Source: Rhineura floridana
Lineage: Eukaryota > Chordata > Lepidosauria > Squamata > Rhineuridae
DNA: 64,000 nucleotides
Assembly (NCBI RefSeq): GCF_030035675.1
Contig: NC_084487.1
Coordinates: 68,223,486 to 68,287,485 of the forward strand
Direction: 5' to 3'
Part shown: piece by piece, positions 46,000 to 58,404 of the stretch
Layout of the letters: the number at the start of each line of letters is the position of its first letter
How positions within the stretch are numbered: position 1 is the first letter of the stretch
The notes under the pieces: generated by a model
What the model saw: only the letters and a program-made list of their open reading frames with translations
What the model was told of the DNA's origin: nothing
The model's database searches: none
Position numbers and translations under genes: made by a program

Positions 46000-46264
46000 T
46001 GGTATATATCACACTGGAAAATGAGCAGGTGAATGAACCTGTAATGTTGTGGATTACATTATTAGGTCCTGTAACAGTGTGCCCAGAGTAGTCATAGGGA
46101 CACAGTTGGCAGCTGGGTCTGCTGCAGGTTCCGGTTCCCGTGTCTGTAGCTCCATTATATAACCTGTTGACAGTAAGTTCTGGCTTACACAGACAATGGA
46201 CCCACTTTCCTTAAATCTAATTTAACAAGTTTGTGGATCACAGCAGCCAGTTTCCGATTTTAAT

Positions 46265-47515
46265 GAAATGAAATGAATTTTATTACAGCCAAAGGCCAAT
46301 ACAAAATCATCACACAACGTTTAAAATCATTGTTAAGACAAACTAAAATAGACATTCCAATGTCGGGTCTCTCATGTAGACATTTGAGTTATCATTGTTC
46401 TACGAGTTGTGATAGCCGTGGCACAGAATCTAGCAACAATATATGTGATTTGTGGGTAGTGATCTTGCTGCAAAAATTTCGTATAAAATAGAGGATCACG
46501 ACCAGGAAACATTTGGGTGATAGGAGTGATGCTAAAAGAACGAATGTTTTGATAAAAAGTACAATATAAGAGCACATGCGTTATAGTCTTGACTTCTCCA
46601 ATCCCACACAGGCACAGCCTAGCTGCGCGTGGGACTCTACGAAATCTGCCCTCAAGGAGACCTGACGGCATTACGTTGAATCTTGCCATAGTAAAGGCTT
46701 TCCTGTATCTAACAATGGAAAGGTTCCTGAGATATTGGGCTGGTACAAAGCGTGTGTAGGCAGTAATGAGTTTGAACTTATCAGATGGTACAGTTAAATG
46801 GGTTTGCAGTTCTATATCCATTATGCGTTGGGAGATGGCTGACCGTGCTTTAGCATACCCCAATTTAGAAATTATAGGATGCGAGAAACCTAGGGATGCT
46901 ACTTTCTTAATCAAAGAATTATGCCAAGAGGATTGAAAGGTGTCAGGAAGTACTAAAGGGGCCAGGCCTACAGGTAGGAATTGAAGTTTTAACCATAGTT
47001 TTAGCTTGAGTTTCCAAATTCTTGCTTCTATGGTAGGTAGGCCGGCTTCCATCCTTAGAATGTTGTTTGAGACACATGATGGAATCCCGAGGACAGCCCT
47101 CAGAAATTTTGTTTGTATGGTTTCAAAGGACAGTGATTTTGGAAAAGTCAAGACCTGCAAGCCATATAGCATCTGCGAGATGACCTTCACCACAAAAACT
47201 TGGATGGAAGAAAAGATGTGTTGTCCACCCTTAGTATAAAAAAATGATAAGAGTGCTTTCGAGGTCCTCCGAGCACTAGAGATGGTGTTCTTAACATGGA
47301 GATGCCATAGACCTGAGGCATGAAAAGTCACTCCCAGATATCGGAAAGATGAAACCTGTTCAATTTTAAGGCCATTCAACTGCCAACTATGTCTCACCTT
47401 TCTCTTAGAGAACACTAATACTTTTGATTTAGCATGATTAATAATTAGCTGATCCCTAGCACAATGGTCAGCCAATGCACGCAGAAGATGCCGCAATCTA
47501 CTGCATGTCAATGAT
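46265..47515 (-). mobile_element. Vingi/Ingi-like LINE, 5'-truncated, long open frame
   Basis: The minus frame 47511-46372 is open for 379 codons. It starts just after the catalytic YxDD region (DQLIINHAKSKVLVFSKRKV, SFRYLGVTFHASGLW) and runs to the C-terminus. It carries the same C-x-C-x9-H-x4-C pattern as 28239-28880. The gene order and motif are shared with the element at 28026-29745, but the proteins differ widely, so these are two subfamilies. Catalytic residues are missing because of truncation. The 3' end has ATGAAATGAATTTTATTACA near 46268. Confidence 0.75.
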
Positions 47516-47970
47516 AATAAAACCAGCAGCCAGTTTCAAATTACAGTTTTTCTGAGGACAGAGCATGATTTAGCTAAAAGTGGATCCACTTATCATGAGT
47601 GTGTAGCTTCACTTGCTATTTGAAGATGCAAATCTATTGGAGGGAAATGAAGTCGTTGTTTGATGAGGTTCTTTCTACTTCCTAGGAATAAAACCTAGGT
47701 TGAATGTTAATAGGGAATGAATGGACTTTGGTAGCTTCTTTTTCACTGGAACATACATGTTAGAGTCTTAAAAAAGTGAAGGTGATGATACGAGCTCTCA
47801 ATCTCATAGCACTATGTAAAGAAAAGGATATAGGCAGAAAAACTCTGGAAGATGATCACAAAGTACCCTGATAACTTTCCCAGCGGATTCATAGGTGGTT
47901 TTTAAAATCCTGGCATTGTGTATACTGAGGGAGTAGAGACAGTGACCCATGCCATGACATAGGATTTATG
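47516..47970. other. Unassigned DNA, no gene seen
   Basis: No repeat terminus or coding domain recognised. Confidence 0.3.
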
Positions 47971-47977
47971 CAACATA

Positions 47978-48222
47978 GCACTATGTGAATGGTCCATCAA
48001 CAGAAGGATTTCTGCTTGTGCAATGGAACATGTTCCTCCTCTCCTCCCCCCATGTGCCTCCTAAATTTGTTCTAGGGGTTCCCCCAACCCTCTGGAGCAG
48101 ATTTGAGGAGGATGCAGGGTACACACGGGAGGGGAAAAAGAAGGGGAAAAGTCCTGTGCTGCAAGTGGAAAGCCTTGTGCTGATGGGATGCATTAGTTGA
48201 ATACCACCCACTGTTTCTATTA
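47978..48222. repeat. Palindromic miniature element, 240-bp family, second copy
   Basis: Inverse orientation to 43438-43672. It shares ATTTCTGCTTGTGCAATGGA and CATTAGTTGAATACCACC at opposite ends, and the middle TTCCCCCAACCCTCTGGAGC. Confidence 0.65.
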
Positions 48223-48229
48223 TCTAACA

Positions 48230-50145
48230 CTACAAATGCTTTGGTCATTTCCAGAAAAACAGCAGTGCAACTGAACCAATCTGCCTGGGTTTCTCTTAAT
48301 TGAACCACATTAACTAAATTATCACAGTTAGTAGCAGAATCTAGTAATTTCAGAGAGATTTAAATTCTAGCCCAAGCGTTGGCAACCTTCAATCCAAAGG
48401 CTTTGTGCGATCCTTGGCCTAATTTTATGTGGAGGAGGGTGAGAAGATCAAGAGGGGGGAAAGAAGGTCAGGGGGGGAATGGAGGGACCAATAACAGATA
48501 GAGCAATGGAAGGACAGGGGGAACCCTCTGTGAACAATCAGTTCAGACCTCTGGCAAGAGCAATCTGTACCTGTGCCAGCAGCCTGTTGAGTGGAGAACA
48601 GGAAAGGAAAAAAGGGGTATCAAAAAAGAGGGAGAGAAAAGGCATGGGAGAAAGAGAAACAGAAAGGATGGCTCTACCCATTTTTGGCTCCTGTCTTTAG
48701 CCCCCACCCATCACCAGCATTCAGCCCCTGACAGATTATCTCCAAGGTAGACTAAGAGCCGCTGCCAGATGACCTGTTTATTGAGCACTCATCCTGATTT
48801 GCTTGCACAAAGTTTACGTGGAGGCTAGATTATATCTGGTCTATACTGAGCATTTGTTCATATTTGTTTGCAAGGTGGATACGTGACAATGAGCATTCAC
48901 CAGTCCTGTTGCAGCCTTCCTTGTTAGGTGGGACTGCTACATTTCTAGGTGGAGCATTTGTTGAGGGGGGGCATAATACCAACCAACCCCCCCATTGGTG
49001 GAGAGGGGGTGAGGGCCAGATGAGGGGAAGGGAAAGGAAATGACCTTCCCCCTCACTCCTCCATCCAGAGAGTGTGTTAACTTACATGATGGGCTATGTA
49101 AATGTCAAGTTAACAGAAAACTAAACACTAAACACTAAGAATTAAATGAAGAAAAAGGATGTTAAGGTTACAGTGAAAAAATTAAAAATTTCTGTGGAGC
49201 TTAGGATACTCTAACTATTCATATTTCTGGAACCATTCTTGTCGGAAATTACAGCCCTCACTGTTCTTCGGTTATAAATGAAGTTTAATCTGTTGAGTTA
49301 TTTCACCCTTTTTGAAAGATCCTTGGGAATGTTTTCATCCTTTCCCATCAAGTACTCAAGAAAAAATAGCCATTATGATTGTGAGTGTAGTGAGTGCTTT
49401 AAAAGAGTAAAGGATAACTTAGGACAGATATTTTTGTATATCACTTTAAGTTATCTCTTTATTTTATCCTTTAGTAATAAGCACCCAATCCTGCTCTACT
49501 CATCATAATAACTGCAGAAAAAACAAACTCTTACTTCTTACTGCAGGCAAACAAACACTCTTCTTTATTGCTGGTTGGGTAGAGAACACAACTGAAATTG
49601 AAAAGCAGAGAAAAGGAAAGTCCAAGGCGTGAAGTCTAACTTTAATAATGCCAACGTCTAATGTTTAACTCTTCAAGGGTCTTTTTTCCCAGGATCACTC
49701 ATAGGGTGAATGTGATCATGAAAAATCTACCCCCAGTCAAGGAAAGCCTTGAGTGAGCAGACTCTTGGGGGCTCTTCCAAATGAGGCTTTTGTTGTGCAC
49801 TTGCCCTGTCTTATTCACTCATTTTTTCAGAGGATCCTGTTCTTAAATTGCTCTGTTTTTAAAATAAACTGTCGTTCTTTAAATGGAGGCTGTCATTGTC
49901 TGTAATGTCGCAAATTAAAAAGACAACCCCCCTCCAAAAAAATCTGGGGGAGGCACAAGCACAACTTCAATGGGGTAGTGCACCCATTTGCTCCACCCTG
50001 GTGACAGGGCTGATCTGCACTTGCTTGCAGAATGCTTATACATCATTCCATTAGTCATTCATTCCACTCACATTTTTCAATGCATTCCCGCATTCCATTT
50101 CCAAACTGCAAGAAGTCTGATTGTTTTTAAAGTGGATTTGTCACA
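48230..50145. other. Unassigned DNA, no gene seen
   Basis: This includes a purine-rich stretch at 48430-48660 and ordinary AT-rich sequence. The frames found have no recognised domain. Confidence 0.3.
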
Positions 50146-50159
50146 TTAGGGAGACACTG

Positions 50160-50496
50160 TAGGGTTGCTAGGTCCATGGCCTGAGACTGATCCTGTATCT
50201 TTAGGAGAAGAGAAAGTCAGCCAAGTGCAGGTGTTCTTGCAACTCTGTAATGGGAAAAACCACAAGGTGGAATTCTCCCTTCCCCCTGCACAACTTTTAA
50301 AGATACAGAAGACCTCTTGGAGGCCGGGCCTGGAACCAAGCGGTCTTCTGTATCTTTAAAAACTGTGCAGGGGGAAGGGAGAATTCCACCTTGTGGTTTT
50401 TCTCATTACAGAGTTGCAAGAACACCTGCACTTGGCTGACTTTCTCTTCTCCTAAAGATACAGGATCAGTCTCAGGCCATGAACCTGGCAACCCTA
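50160..50496. mobile_element. Long palindromic miniature element, copy 2
   Basis: 337 bp with the same arms as 45668-45999. The flanks GGAGACACTG (50150-50159) and GGAGACAGTG (50497-50506) match at 9 of 10 positions. The duplication length (8 to 10) differs between copies, so the superfamily is open. Confidence 0.8.
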
Positions 50497-50506
50497 GGAG
50501 ACAGTG

Positions 50507-51485
50507 CCCTCTAATCCACTTTAACTGCACAAGTCTAAAGTTCCAGTATGAACTTGAATCCGTCCTGCAAAACAGTGACAGTCTGGAGGCCTCCAGAAAT
50601 CCCCCCCATTCCATTCTCCCCTATAGAATTCTCTGTAGTACCATTTAAAAACAATCTAATATTTTTGGTCAGCAAACAAGGTCAAGTTTTAAAAGGAACA
50701 CATCGCTTTGTCCTAAATTCTGTTCCCTATTGTGAATGATTACAGAAATTATTAAAATTCAGTGGAACAGGCTCCTTCAATGGAATTTGTGTTTTGCTAA
50801 GCTTTTCAAAGAGCTCTGACCAGGAATCTCAGATTTTGGATTTAATAACTTTCTTTTTTATTGGGTTTATCACACTCAGCTGCCATGATAGCAGCAGCAC
50901 CTACAGTCTGCACTACGTATTATTTTACTAATTGCATTTAAGATTAAATAGAAATTGCATCCTGCTCTCATCTTCTTAGAAACACTTCTTACTAACATTT
51001 AAACTATGGGCAATTTTTTAAAAAAAGAATAAAAATAAGATCTTATCTCTCTAAATATGCTTGGTAAGTTGCTGAAAGATCTTTTTTTAAACTCCATACT
51101 TATATATTTACCAGTCATATTCTTCATGAAACTGTTAAGTTTTACTTGCTTCAGAACTGCTAATTAACATAGGCTATGTGCATTATTTTATCACATTGAG
51201 TTGACTGCTCTGTGTGAAGGATGTCAGATGTATAAAAAGCACCATATTAAGTCAAGGAAATGTGTAAGTCAACCTGAGAAACTCTGGAGTGGATATGAAC
51301 TTAAAATTATTCACATACGTTAATATATTTGCCTTGGTTTCGCAAGGTTGCATCCATGCTAGAAACAGCTGCTGAGGCATTGCTTTTTCATAATCGGCAG
51401 GATGTGGAATTGAAACAGAGGTTCTTCACAGTACTATGTTCACAAGCAATATGATTTCCTATAATTAAGAATCTTCTGTTATGTT
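50507..51485. other. Unassigned DNA, no gene seen
   Basis: AT-rich with no coding domain or repeat terminus. Confidence 0.3.
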
Positions 51486-51491
51486 TACTCA

Positions 51492-51690
51492 TAAGTGTCA
51501 TGGTCTTGCCTTGAGCTCAGAGTAGTAGTGGGAGCCAGCTGATCAGAGAGCTGTGGTGATACCAGCTGGGTAATTGGACTAGGCTCCTTGTGCTGGTGAT
51601 TTGGAATCCATAGAACACATGGCTGGTGGTCTGGAGCCTTCCACATCTCATGCTGTATATGCTGACTCATCCAAAGTATTAAGTCCTTGT
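51492..51690 (+). repeat. TGTCATGG-class repeat, possible solo LTR fossil
   Basis: It opens TGTCATGGTCTTGCC and holds GGGAGCCAGCTGATCAG. This opening class also starts the repeats at 22923 and, inverted, at 42797. The end is not clear and no viral gene is present. Confidence 0.25.
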
Positions 51691-52369
51691 TGCACTACTA
51701 CACCTATCCAACAGTGCATGGACACACCAGGCAGGCAGTGACAAAAAGGCAAAACACTCCTCTTTCAGCCTAGAGTGATGGGTTGGCCCTTTAAGAACCA
51801 ATGTTTAGGCTAAGTGGGGGAGCTTCGGAAATGTGAACTGGAAGAAGAGACTCATAAGGCCTTAGTTTACCTTCACCTTTTGTGGGGATAAGTAGCTTAT
51901 TTGAAGCTATTCTTGCAGGCCCAGGCCCAGTTGGCAGCCAGGTTGGGCACAGGCTGATGTCCCCTGTGGCCTAGAAGGTCCAAGCCTAGTAGCCCAAAGC
52001 TACCACAGATTGTAGAGCGGGTGCTCCACTATCCCAGGAAACACTCTCCATGCTTAAATAGGCCCACCTACCCCACTTACCTTCCATGTCACTCTGTAAG
52101 TGTACTAGTGCATTGTCCCCACATGCCTCCACCTAAGATGGAGGTGGGGATGTCCCTAAGGGATTGATGCCTCCACCACTATGTTGGATCATGGTAGGTG
52201 TGTGCATGCAGTGAGCTAGCATGCTGACATGCTTATCCAGGAGGTAGGTGGGGCAGGAGGGCCTATTGAAGCCTCTGCCGCCTGCATCAAGGGGGTGTTG
52301 GGGAGCATGATGATGCAGGCCTGGGGCAGTCTAGTGCCCAAAGGCCCAGTCATGCCTGGTGCCAGTCCT

Positions 52370-52925
52370 GGATTTATATCCCACCTTTTCTCCAAGGAGC
52401 TCAAGGTGGTATACATGGTTCTCTCCCTCCTCATTTAATCCCCATAACATCCCTGTGAGGTAGGTTAAGCTGAGAGGCAGTGACTGGTCCAAGGTCATCC
52501 AATGAGCTTCATGGCTGAGTGGGGATTTGAACTCTGGTCTCTTTGTGCATGCCATGGACTGAGAAAAAGACAAATAATTGGGTGTTAGAACAAATTAAAC
52601 CAGAACTGTCACTAGAAGCTAAAATGATGAAACTGAGGTTATCCTACTTTGGACACATAAAGAGAAGACATGATTGACTAGAAAAGACAATAATACTGGG
52701 AAAAACAGAAGGGAGTAGAAAAAGGCCAAACAAGAGATGGATTGATTCCATAAAGGAAGCCACAGACCTGAACTTACAAGATCTGAACAGGGTGGTTCAT
52801 GACAGATGCTATTGGAGGTCACTGATTCATAGGATCTCCATGAGTCGTAATTGACTTGAAGGCACATAGCAACAAACTCCCAGATCCTAGTCCAGCACTC
52901 TAACCAATATACCACACTGGCTCTC
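52370..52925 (-). mobile_element. MIR-like CORE-SINE split by a BovB insertion
   Basis: The tail side at 52370 has TTATATCCCACCTTTTCTCC. The core CAGTGACTGGTCCAAGGTCA is at 52479-52498 and the head ends near GGTCTCT at about 52545. The head resumes at about 52881 (CTCCCAGATCCTAGTCCAGC) and continues to 52925. The two pieces join into an ordinary SINE when the BovB is set aside. Confidence 0.75.
52546..52880 (+). mobile_element. BovB (RTE) LINE 3' end
   Basis: It contains the typical BovB C-terminal coding phrases (AAACTGAGGTTATCCTACTT, GGACACATAAAGAGAAGACA, AACAAGAGATGGATTGATTC). The terminus is GTCGTAATTGACTTGAAGGC. Only the last 335 bases are present. It is the source-type tail of the Sauria SINE at 2270. 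Confidence 0.8.
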
Positions 52926-53750
52926 GCAGTTATAGGCAAATAATTTTGTACATGTACCATGAATGAACCATTAACAGGAAACCATTTGGCAGTTTCCGTA
53001 GCTTTTCAAAAAGTTAATTCAGAGTGAAAAACATGTTAGCATTATCCTTGTTATCTGGATGCCTTTTCGACACAGACCCTTAAATTTTATACTGTACAGT
53101 TGTTAAGTGTGCCCCAGTGTTGCATTCAAGGATACATGTGATTATTTGAGTCTCTGCAATTCAACCTCAAAATGGAAAAAAATGTTCCTTCACTTAGAGC
53201 AATTAAATGTTTTGTAAGAAAATGCCTACCTGAAACCGAAAACAGTTTTCTATTGCAGTGTTATTCAGAAGCTATGCAGGTGACAAAATAAAACAAAGAG
53301 GACTTTGTTTTTAGAAATACTGAGCTGATGCAAAGACTGATCCACAAAAGCTTAGTTGGCACAACCCCTTTCAGATTGAATTAGGGCTTTTTAGTCTAAT
53401 CAAGAAGATAAATCTAGCTGCAGGGCAGGTAGTCTTACTGTGTGTAGCAGGGGAAGAGGAGCCATATTTGTGAGCTAATCTCTGGTAATTCCTTTTATTT
53501 AAATTTAATTTAATTTGCTCCTGTGCAAAGACCCAGCCTTCATAAAGCTAAAAAAACAACAACAAGGAGAAACAAAATTCATAAAATTGCTCTTGAGGAA
53601 AGAACAATAATTTTGGTGTTTACCGTTTGCCATTTTTCAAGGGCTGCATGAGCCCTCCTGCACTTGTATATTCCAACTAGGGAAGCTCAACCTCATTTTA
53701 AAGTCTAAACGAAGTCTCATCAGCCCTAAAGTGCACCAAGTTAATCAATT
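52926..53750. other. Gene-free stretch; candidate conserved non-coding element
   Basis: No coding domain or repeat. About 53220-53660 is unique-looking, with a TTTTTAGTCTAATCAAGAAG type texture and several homeodomain-like cores. Confidence 0.3.
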
Positions 53751-53754
53751 AATT

Positions 53755-56700
53755 ATATACTAATTAGTTGATTTATATCCCACCCTTCCTCTCAGTAGGA
53801 GCCCAGAGTGGCAAACAAAAGCACTAAAAACACTTTAAACCATCATAAAAACAGACTTTAAAATACATTAAAATAAAATATATTTTAAAACATTTTTTAA
53901 AAAAGCTTTAAAAACATATTTTTTTTAAAAAGAAAAGGTTTAAAAACATATTAAAAAGCAATTCCAGCATAGATGCAGACTGGGATAAGGTCTCAACTTA
54001 AAAGTCTTGTTGAAAGAGGAAAGTCTTCAGTAGGCACTGAAAAGATAACAGAGATGGCACCTGTCTAGTATTTAAGGGGAAGGAACTCCGAAGGGTAGGT
54101 GCCACTACACTAAGGTCCATTTCCTATGTTGTGCAGAACGGACCTCCTCATAAGATGGCATCTGCAGGAGGCCTTCACCTGCAGAGCGCAGTGATTGACT
54201 AGGTATATAAGGGATAAGACAGTCTTTCAGGTGTCCTGGTCCCAAGCTGTATAGGGCTTTGTACACCAAAACTAGAACCTTCAACTTAGCCTGGTAGCTA
54301 ATAAGTAGCCAGTGCAATTCTTTCAGAAGTGGGGTGACATGTTGGCTATACTCAGCCCCAGTGAGCAGTCTCACCACCACATTTTGCACCAGTTGCAGCT
54401 TCCGGACCAACCTCAAGGGTAGCCCCACATAGAGCGCATTACAATAATCCAACCTGGCGGTTAACAGTGCATCGACAACAGTGGTCAGGCTACCCTGGTC
54501 CAGAAACGGTCACAGCTGTCTTACCAGCCAAAGCTGGTAAAGGGTACTCGTCACCACTGAGGTCACCTGGGCCTCTAGCAACAAAGATGAATTGAGGAGC
54601 ACCCCCAGACTATGGATCTGCTCTTTCAGAAGGAGTATGACCCCATCCAAAGCAGACAACTCACCAATTATCCAAACTTGGGAACCACCAACTCACAGTC
54701 TCCATCTTGCTAGAATTCAGACTATTGGCCCTCATCCAGCCCACTACTGAGTCCAGGCAGCAGTCCAGGGCTTGCACAGCCTCTCCTGATTAAGATGTTA
54801 CAGAGAAACAGAGCTGGGTATTGTCAGTGTACAGCTGATATCTCACCCGAAAGCTCCTGATGACCACTCCCAAGGGCTTCATATAGATGTTAAACAGCAT
54901 GGGGGACAACTGCCAGAGGGCCGAAAGACAATCACCCAATACTATTATCTGAAAACCACCCTGGAGATAGGAGCAGAACCACTTTAAAACAGTACCTCCA
55001 ATACCCATCTCACCAAGTCGGCCCAGAAGGGTACCATGGTGAATGGTGTCAAAAGCTGCCGAGACATCAAGTAAAAGTAACAGGATTGCACTCCCCCTGT
55101 CCTTCTCCCAATAAAGGTCATCTGTCAAGGCGATGAAGGCCAGTTCAGTCCCTTAACCAGGCTTGAACCCAGATTGGAATGGATCAAGATAATCTGTTTC
55201 ATCCAAGAGTACTTGCAATTGCTGCGCCACAACCTTCTCAATCACCTTCCCTTAGAAAGGGGTATTTGCGACCGGGTGGTAGTTGTTGCAAACCAATGGA
55301 TCCAGGGTGGCTTTTTCTGGAGCTGTCAGATCACCGCCTCTTTCAGAGCGACTGGAACCACTCCCTTCTGCAATGATATGTTGACCACACCCTGGATCTA
55401 CTCGGTCAAACCCCCTTGGTAAGCTTTAATAAGGCAAGAAGGGCAAGGGTCGAAAGGACAGGTTGCTGGCCACATTGTCACAAGCACCTTGTCCATGTCA
55501 TCAGGCCACATCAACTGAAACCATTCCCAAGAAGTTGCAGCAGACGTTGCGCTGGACACCTCACTGGGGACTACAGTAGATATGAATGGGGCATCAAGAC
55601 AGCTACGGAGGCGAGCAACTTTACCCTCAATGTGCCTTGCCAACAATTTGCAGTGGGCCTCCAAAGGGTCTAAAACTCCATTTCCTGGAGTTGATGTCAA
55701 CAGAACCTGACAACAGGGAAGAGCTCCACTGGATGGCCACTTGAAAATTTGATGGTGGCAGAGAAGTGGGCCTTCTTCACTGCCCTCACCACCGCACAGT
55801 AGGCATGGTTATGTTTTACTCATGCCCGATCAGCCTCACATCACATCTTTTGCCACTTGCGTTCTAGCTGTCATCCAGCCTGTTTCATTGCCCTTAGCTC
55901 ACTGGTGTACCAAGGTGCAAACCAGGCTCCACAATGCCAGAGAGGGCACTCAGGGGCAACCGTGTTCCACAGCATGACAAGGGCTTCAACAGGGTCACCT
56001 GCTCTGTCTACTGGGAACTCCCCCAGGGCATTCAGGAATCCTGTGGGGCAGAACATTTTAATCTGTCCACCACCCCTGCAGGGAAGGATCGGAGCCATAA
56101 GTCTAAACTTCACCAGGAAGTGGTCTGACCATGACAATGGGATGACATCCACCCCTCCCCAACTCCTGACCATCCCTTCCTCCATCTGGAGCAAAAACTA
56201 AGTTGAGGGTGTGCCCTGCCCTATGCGTCGGGCCAGTGACAACCTGAGACAGCCCCATGGTCATCATGGAGGCCATGAAGTCACGAGCCAGAACACTAGA
56301 GGCAGACTCAGCATGGACTTTGAAATCACCCAGGACTATCGTTCTGGACTCCTCCAATACCACAGCTGAGATGGCCTCTGCCAGCTCGGTCAGAGAAGCT
56401 GCCTGGCAGCAGGGTGGACAGTACACCAGCAGCAACCCTAGTTTCCTGTCTCCTTGGCCCGACACCAGGTGGAGGCCCTCACAGCCAGCTCCAAGACAGA
56501 GTGGTTTCCTGGCATCAGAGATGGAAGTTCTGTAGACCACAGCAGTTCCTCCTCCCTGTCCCTGCAGCCTGTGCTGGTGTTGCACCGAGTATCCAGGTGA
56601 GCAAAGCTGGGTCAGGTCAACTCCTCCCAGCTCACCCAGGTCTCGGTAATGCACACCAAATTGGCACCTTCATCTACGATCAATCATGGATGAGTGTGGT

Positions 56701-56775
56701 CTTATTGTGCACCGATCTGGTGTTAAAACCACTGCACACAGGCCAGTGGGCACAGCAGATGAGCAACGACGAACC
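53755..56775 (-). mobile_element. L2-type LINE, nearly full length but decayed
   Basis: It is collinear with the L2 at 6087-9094. Endonuclease frame at 56654-56103 (SRTIVLGDFKVHAESA, RAGHTLNLVFAPDGGRDG). Linker frame at 55700-55398 (CPFDPCPSCLIKAYQGG). Reverse transcriptase at 55128-54790 (LLLDVSAAFDTIHHG; YADD appears as YTDN) and 54452-54105 (DYCNALYVGLPLRLVRKLQL). Stops, shifts and a short internal deletion near 54905 separate the parts. No AAAT tail survives at the 3' end (53755). A plus-strand L2 tail adjoins the 5' end at about 56785. Confidence 0.82.
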
Positions 56776-56784
56776 CATTGGTAA

Positions 56785-56856
56785 ATCTGCCCTGGGCTCC
56801 TACTGGGAGGAATGGCAGGATATAAATTAAATAATAAAATAAATAAATAGATAAAT
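56785..56856 (+). mobile_element. L2-type LINE 3' tail
   Basis: CTGCCCTGGGCTCCTACTGG, then GGAATGGCAGGATATAAATT, and AATAAATAAATAG. It is the same terminus as 27455-27530, head to head with the L2 at 53755-56775. Confidence 0.75.
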
Positions 56857-57049
56857 AATGAATTCAACTTTAAGAGCTATTTACAAAACAATAAACGCTT
56901 GGGGCAGAGGTGCTACATAATTATATCATGTTATTAAAAATATTAGCTCTGTGATAGTGTTGACAGTGGAAAAGGGCATATTCCAGGCTAAGCATGATTA
57001 AGAAACAGATTGAAAAGAGGAGGTTGACCAGTATTGTAATGCCTTTATA

Positions 57050-57665
57050 TAAATCTTTGGGATAATTACCTTTGGGACAACGTGTCTGGTTCTAAAATGA
57101 TACTATAAAACTGGAAAGGAGACAACTAAAATTATAAATAGCCAGCAGCCCATTTCCTATGAGGAAAGTCTATATTTGGACTTTTTAGTTCAGGCAGCTG
57201 AGGGGGTCATGATAGCAGTTCATAAAAATAAGCATCTATAAGGTGAATAGAAAGGCCTTTTTCTCCTTAAGTCATATTCAAGGACTTGTGGTCAGCTGGT
57301 GAAATGGGTGGTAGATTCAGGACAGATGGAAAAAAGTACTTCACAAAACCCACAATTAATTTATGAAGTCTACTGCCACAAGATAAAGTGATGGACACTA
57401 GCTTAGATGGCTTTAAAACAGGATTAGACAGGCTTATGTAAAATACGTCTATAAACAGATGTGAGTCGAGGTTGTTTTTATGGCACTTCTGTGTTTGGAA
57501 ATAGTATGCCACTGAATACTGGTTGATGGGGAGCAGCAGCATTGGAGGGCTTCATTCACAGGCTTCCTTGACAGCATCTAACTGAGCTCTGTGGGAAACA
57601 GGATGCCGGACTAGATGGATCTTTGATATGACCCAGCATAGCTCTTTTTATACTCTTATCTTACT
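57050..57665 (+). mobile_element. CR1-like LINE 3' end, old
   Basis: It has the family of phrases around GGTGGTAGATTCAGGACAGA and TAGCTTAGATGGCTTTAAAA. It ends with GGATGCCGGACTAGATGGAT and a TTTTTATACTCTTAT terminus. Coding capacity is lost. Confidence 0.65.
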
Positions 57666-57889
57666 AGTGATTATTCTCACATCACTATACAGTTGTGCTG
57701 TTCCCTTGATATCTTCAGTGGCCAAGCATATGCCTCCTGCAATGACAACTGAATGGCATTCTCCAGGAACAATGTTTTCATGGGGTGGGAGGGCGGTGGG
57801 GGCAAGCCATTGGCAAGCAATTGGTTTTAGATTTGTGGATTTTTATATATATGTTTTTGTACCGATTTATGTGATTTTATTGTATATAC

Positions 57890-57966
57890 TTTCTGTTGTA
57901 CACCGCCCAGAGAGCTATGCTAGTGGGGCGGTATAAAAATTTAACAAATAAATAAAATAAATAAAT
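57890..57966 (+). mobile_element. L2-type LINE 3' tail
   Basis: ACACCGCCCAGAGAGCTATG, then GGGGCGGTATAAAAATTTAA, then an AATAAATAAAT run. Same subfamily as 4129-4195. Confidence 0.65.
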
Positions 57967-58047
57967 AAGCCCTGAGTTTTGTGCTGGGCCTATATCTCCT
58001 GCCCCTTCCCTTAAAAAAAACACCTTATGATACTTATAGGGCTTAGA

Positions 58048-58150
58048 ACAGGGGTCACCAACCTTTTGGACCAGTGGGCACATTGGAATTTTGAGAGTGC
58101 TGTGAGCAGAAGTCACAACATAGTTGCCATGGGGTGGGGGTGGGGGGGAC
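58048..58150 (+). mobile_element. hAT-type element end, partial
   Basis: CAGGGGTCACCAACCTTTTG is a hAT-like terminus and GGACCAGTGGGCACATTGG follows. The opposite end is missing. Confidence 0.5.
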
Positions 58151-58404
58151 AAAGCATAAAACAAATTGGATAGTAAGTCATGATGAAGCTTCTTCCATAA
58201 TTGTATTTCCATGCTAGAAAAGTCTTAGCCTGTTGAATTTCTGCCTGTCATACAATTGTTGAAGGCACAAGATCTGTTTTTCCCCAATGCCAATCCTAAA
58301 CCAAATCCTAGGTAGCCACCCTGTACCCACTTTCCTAAGAGTAAGCCCCATTAAATACAAAAAGCCATTTCTGAGTAGACGTGTTCCATTGTACTTTAAG
58401 TTAA

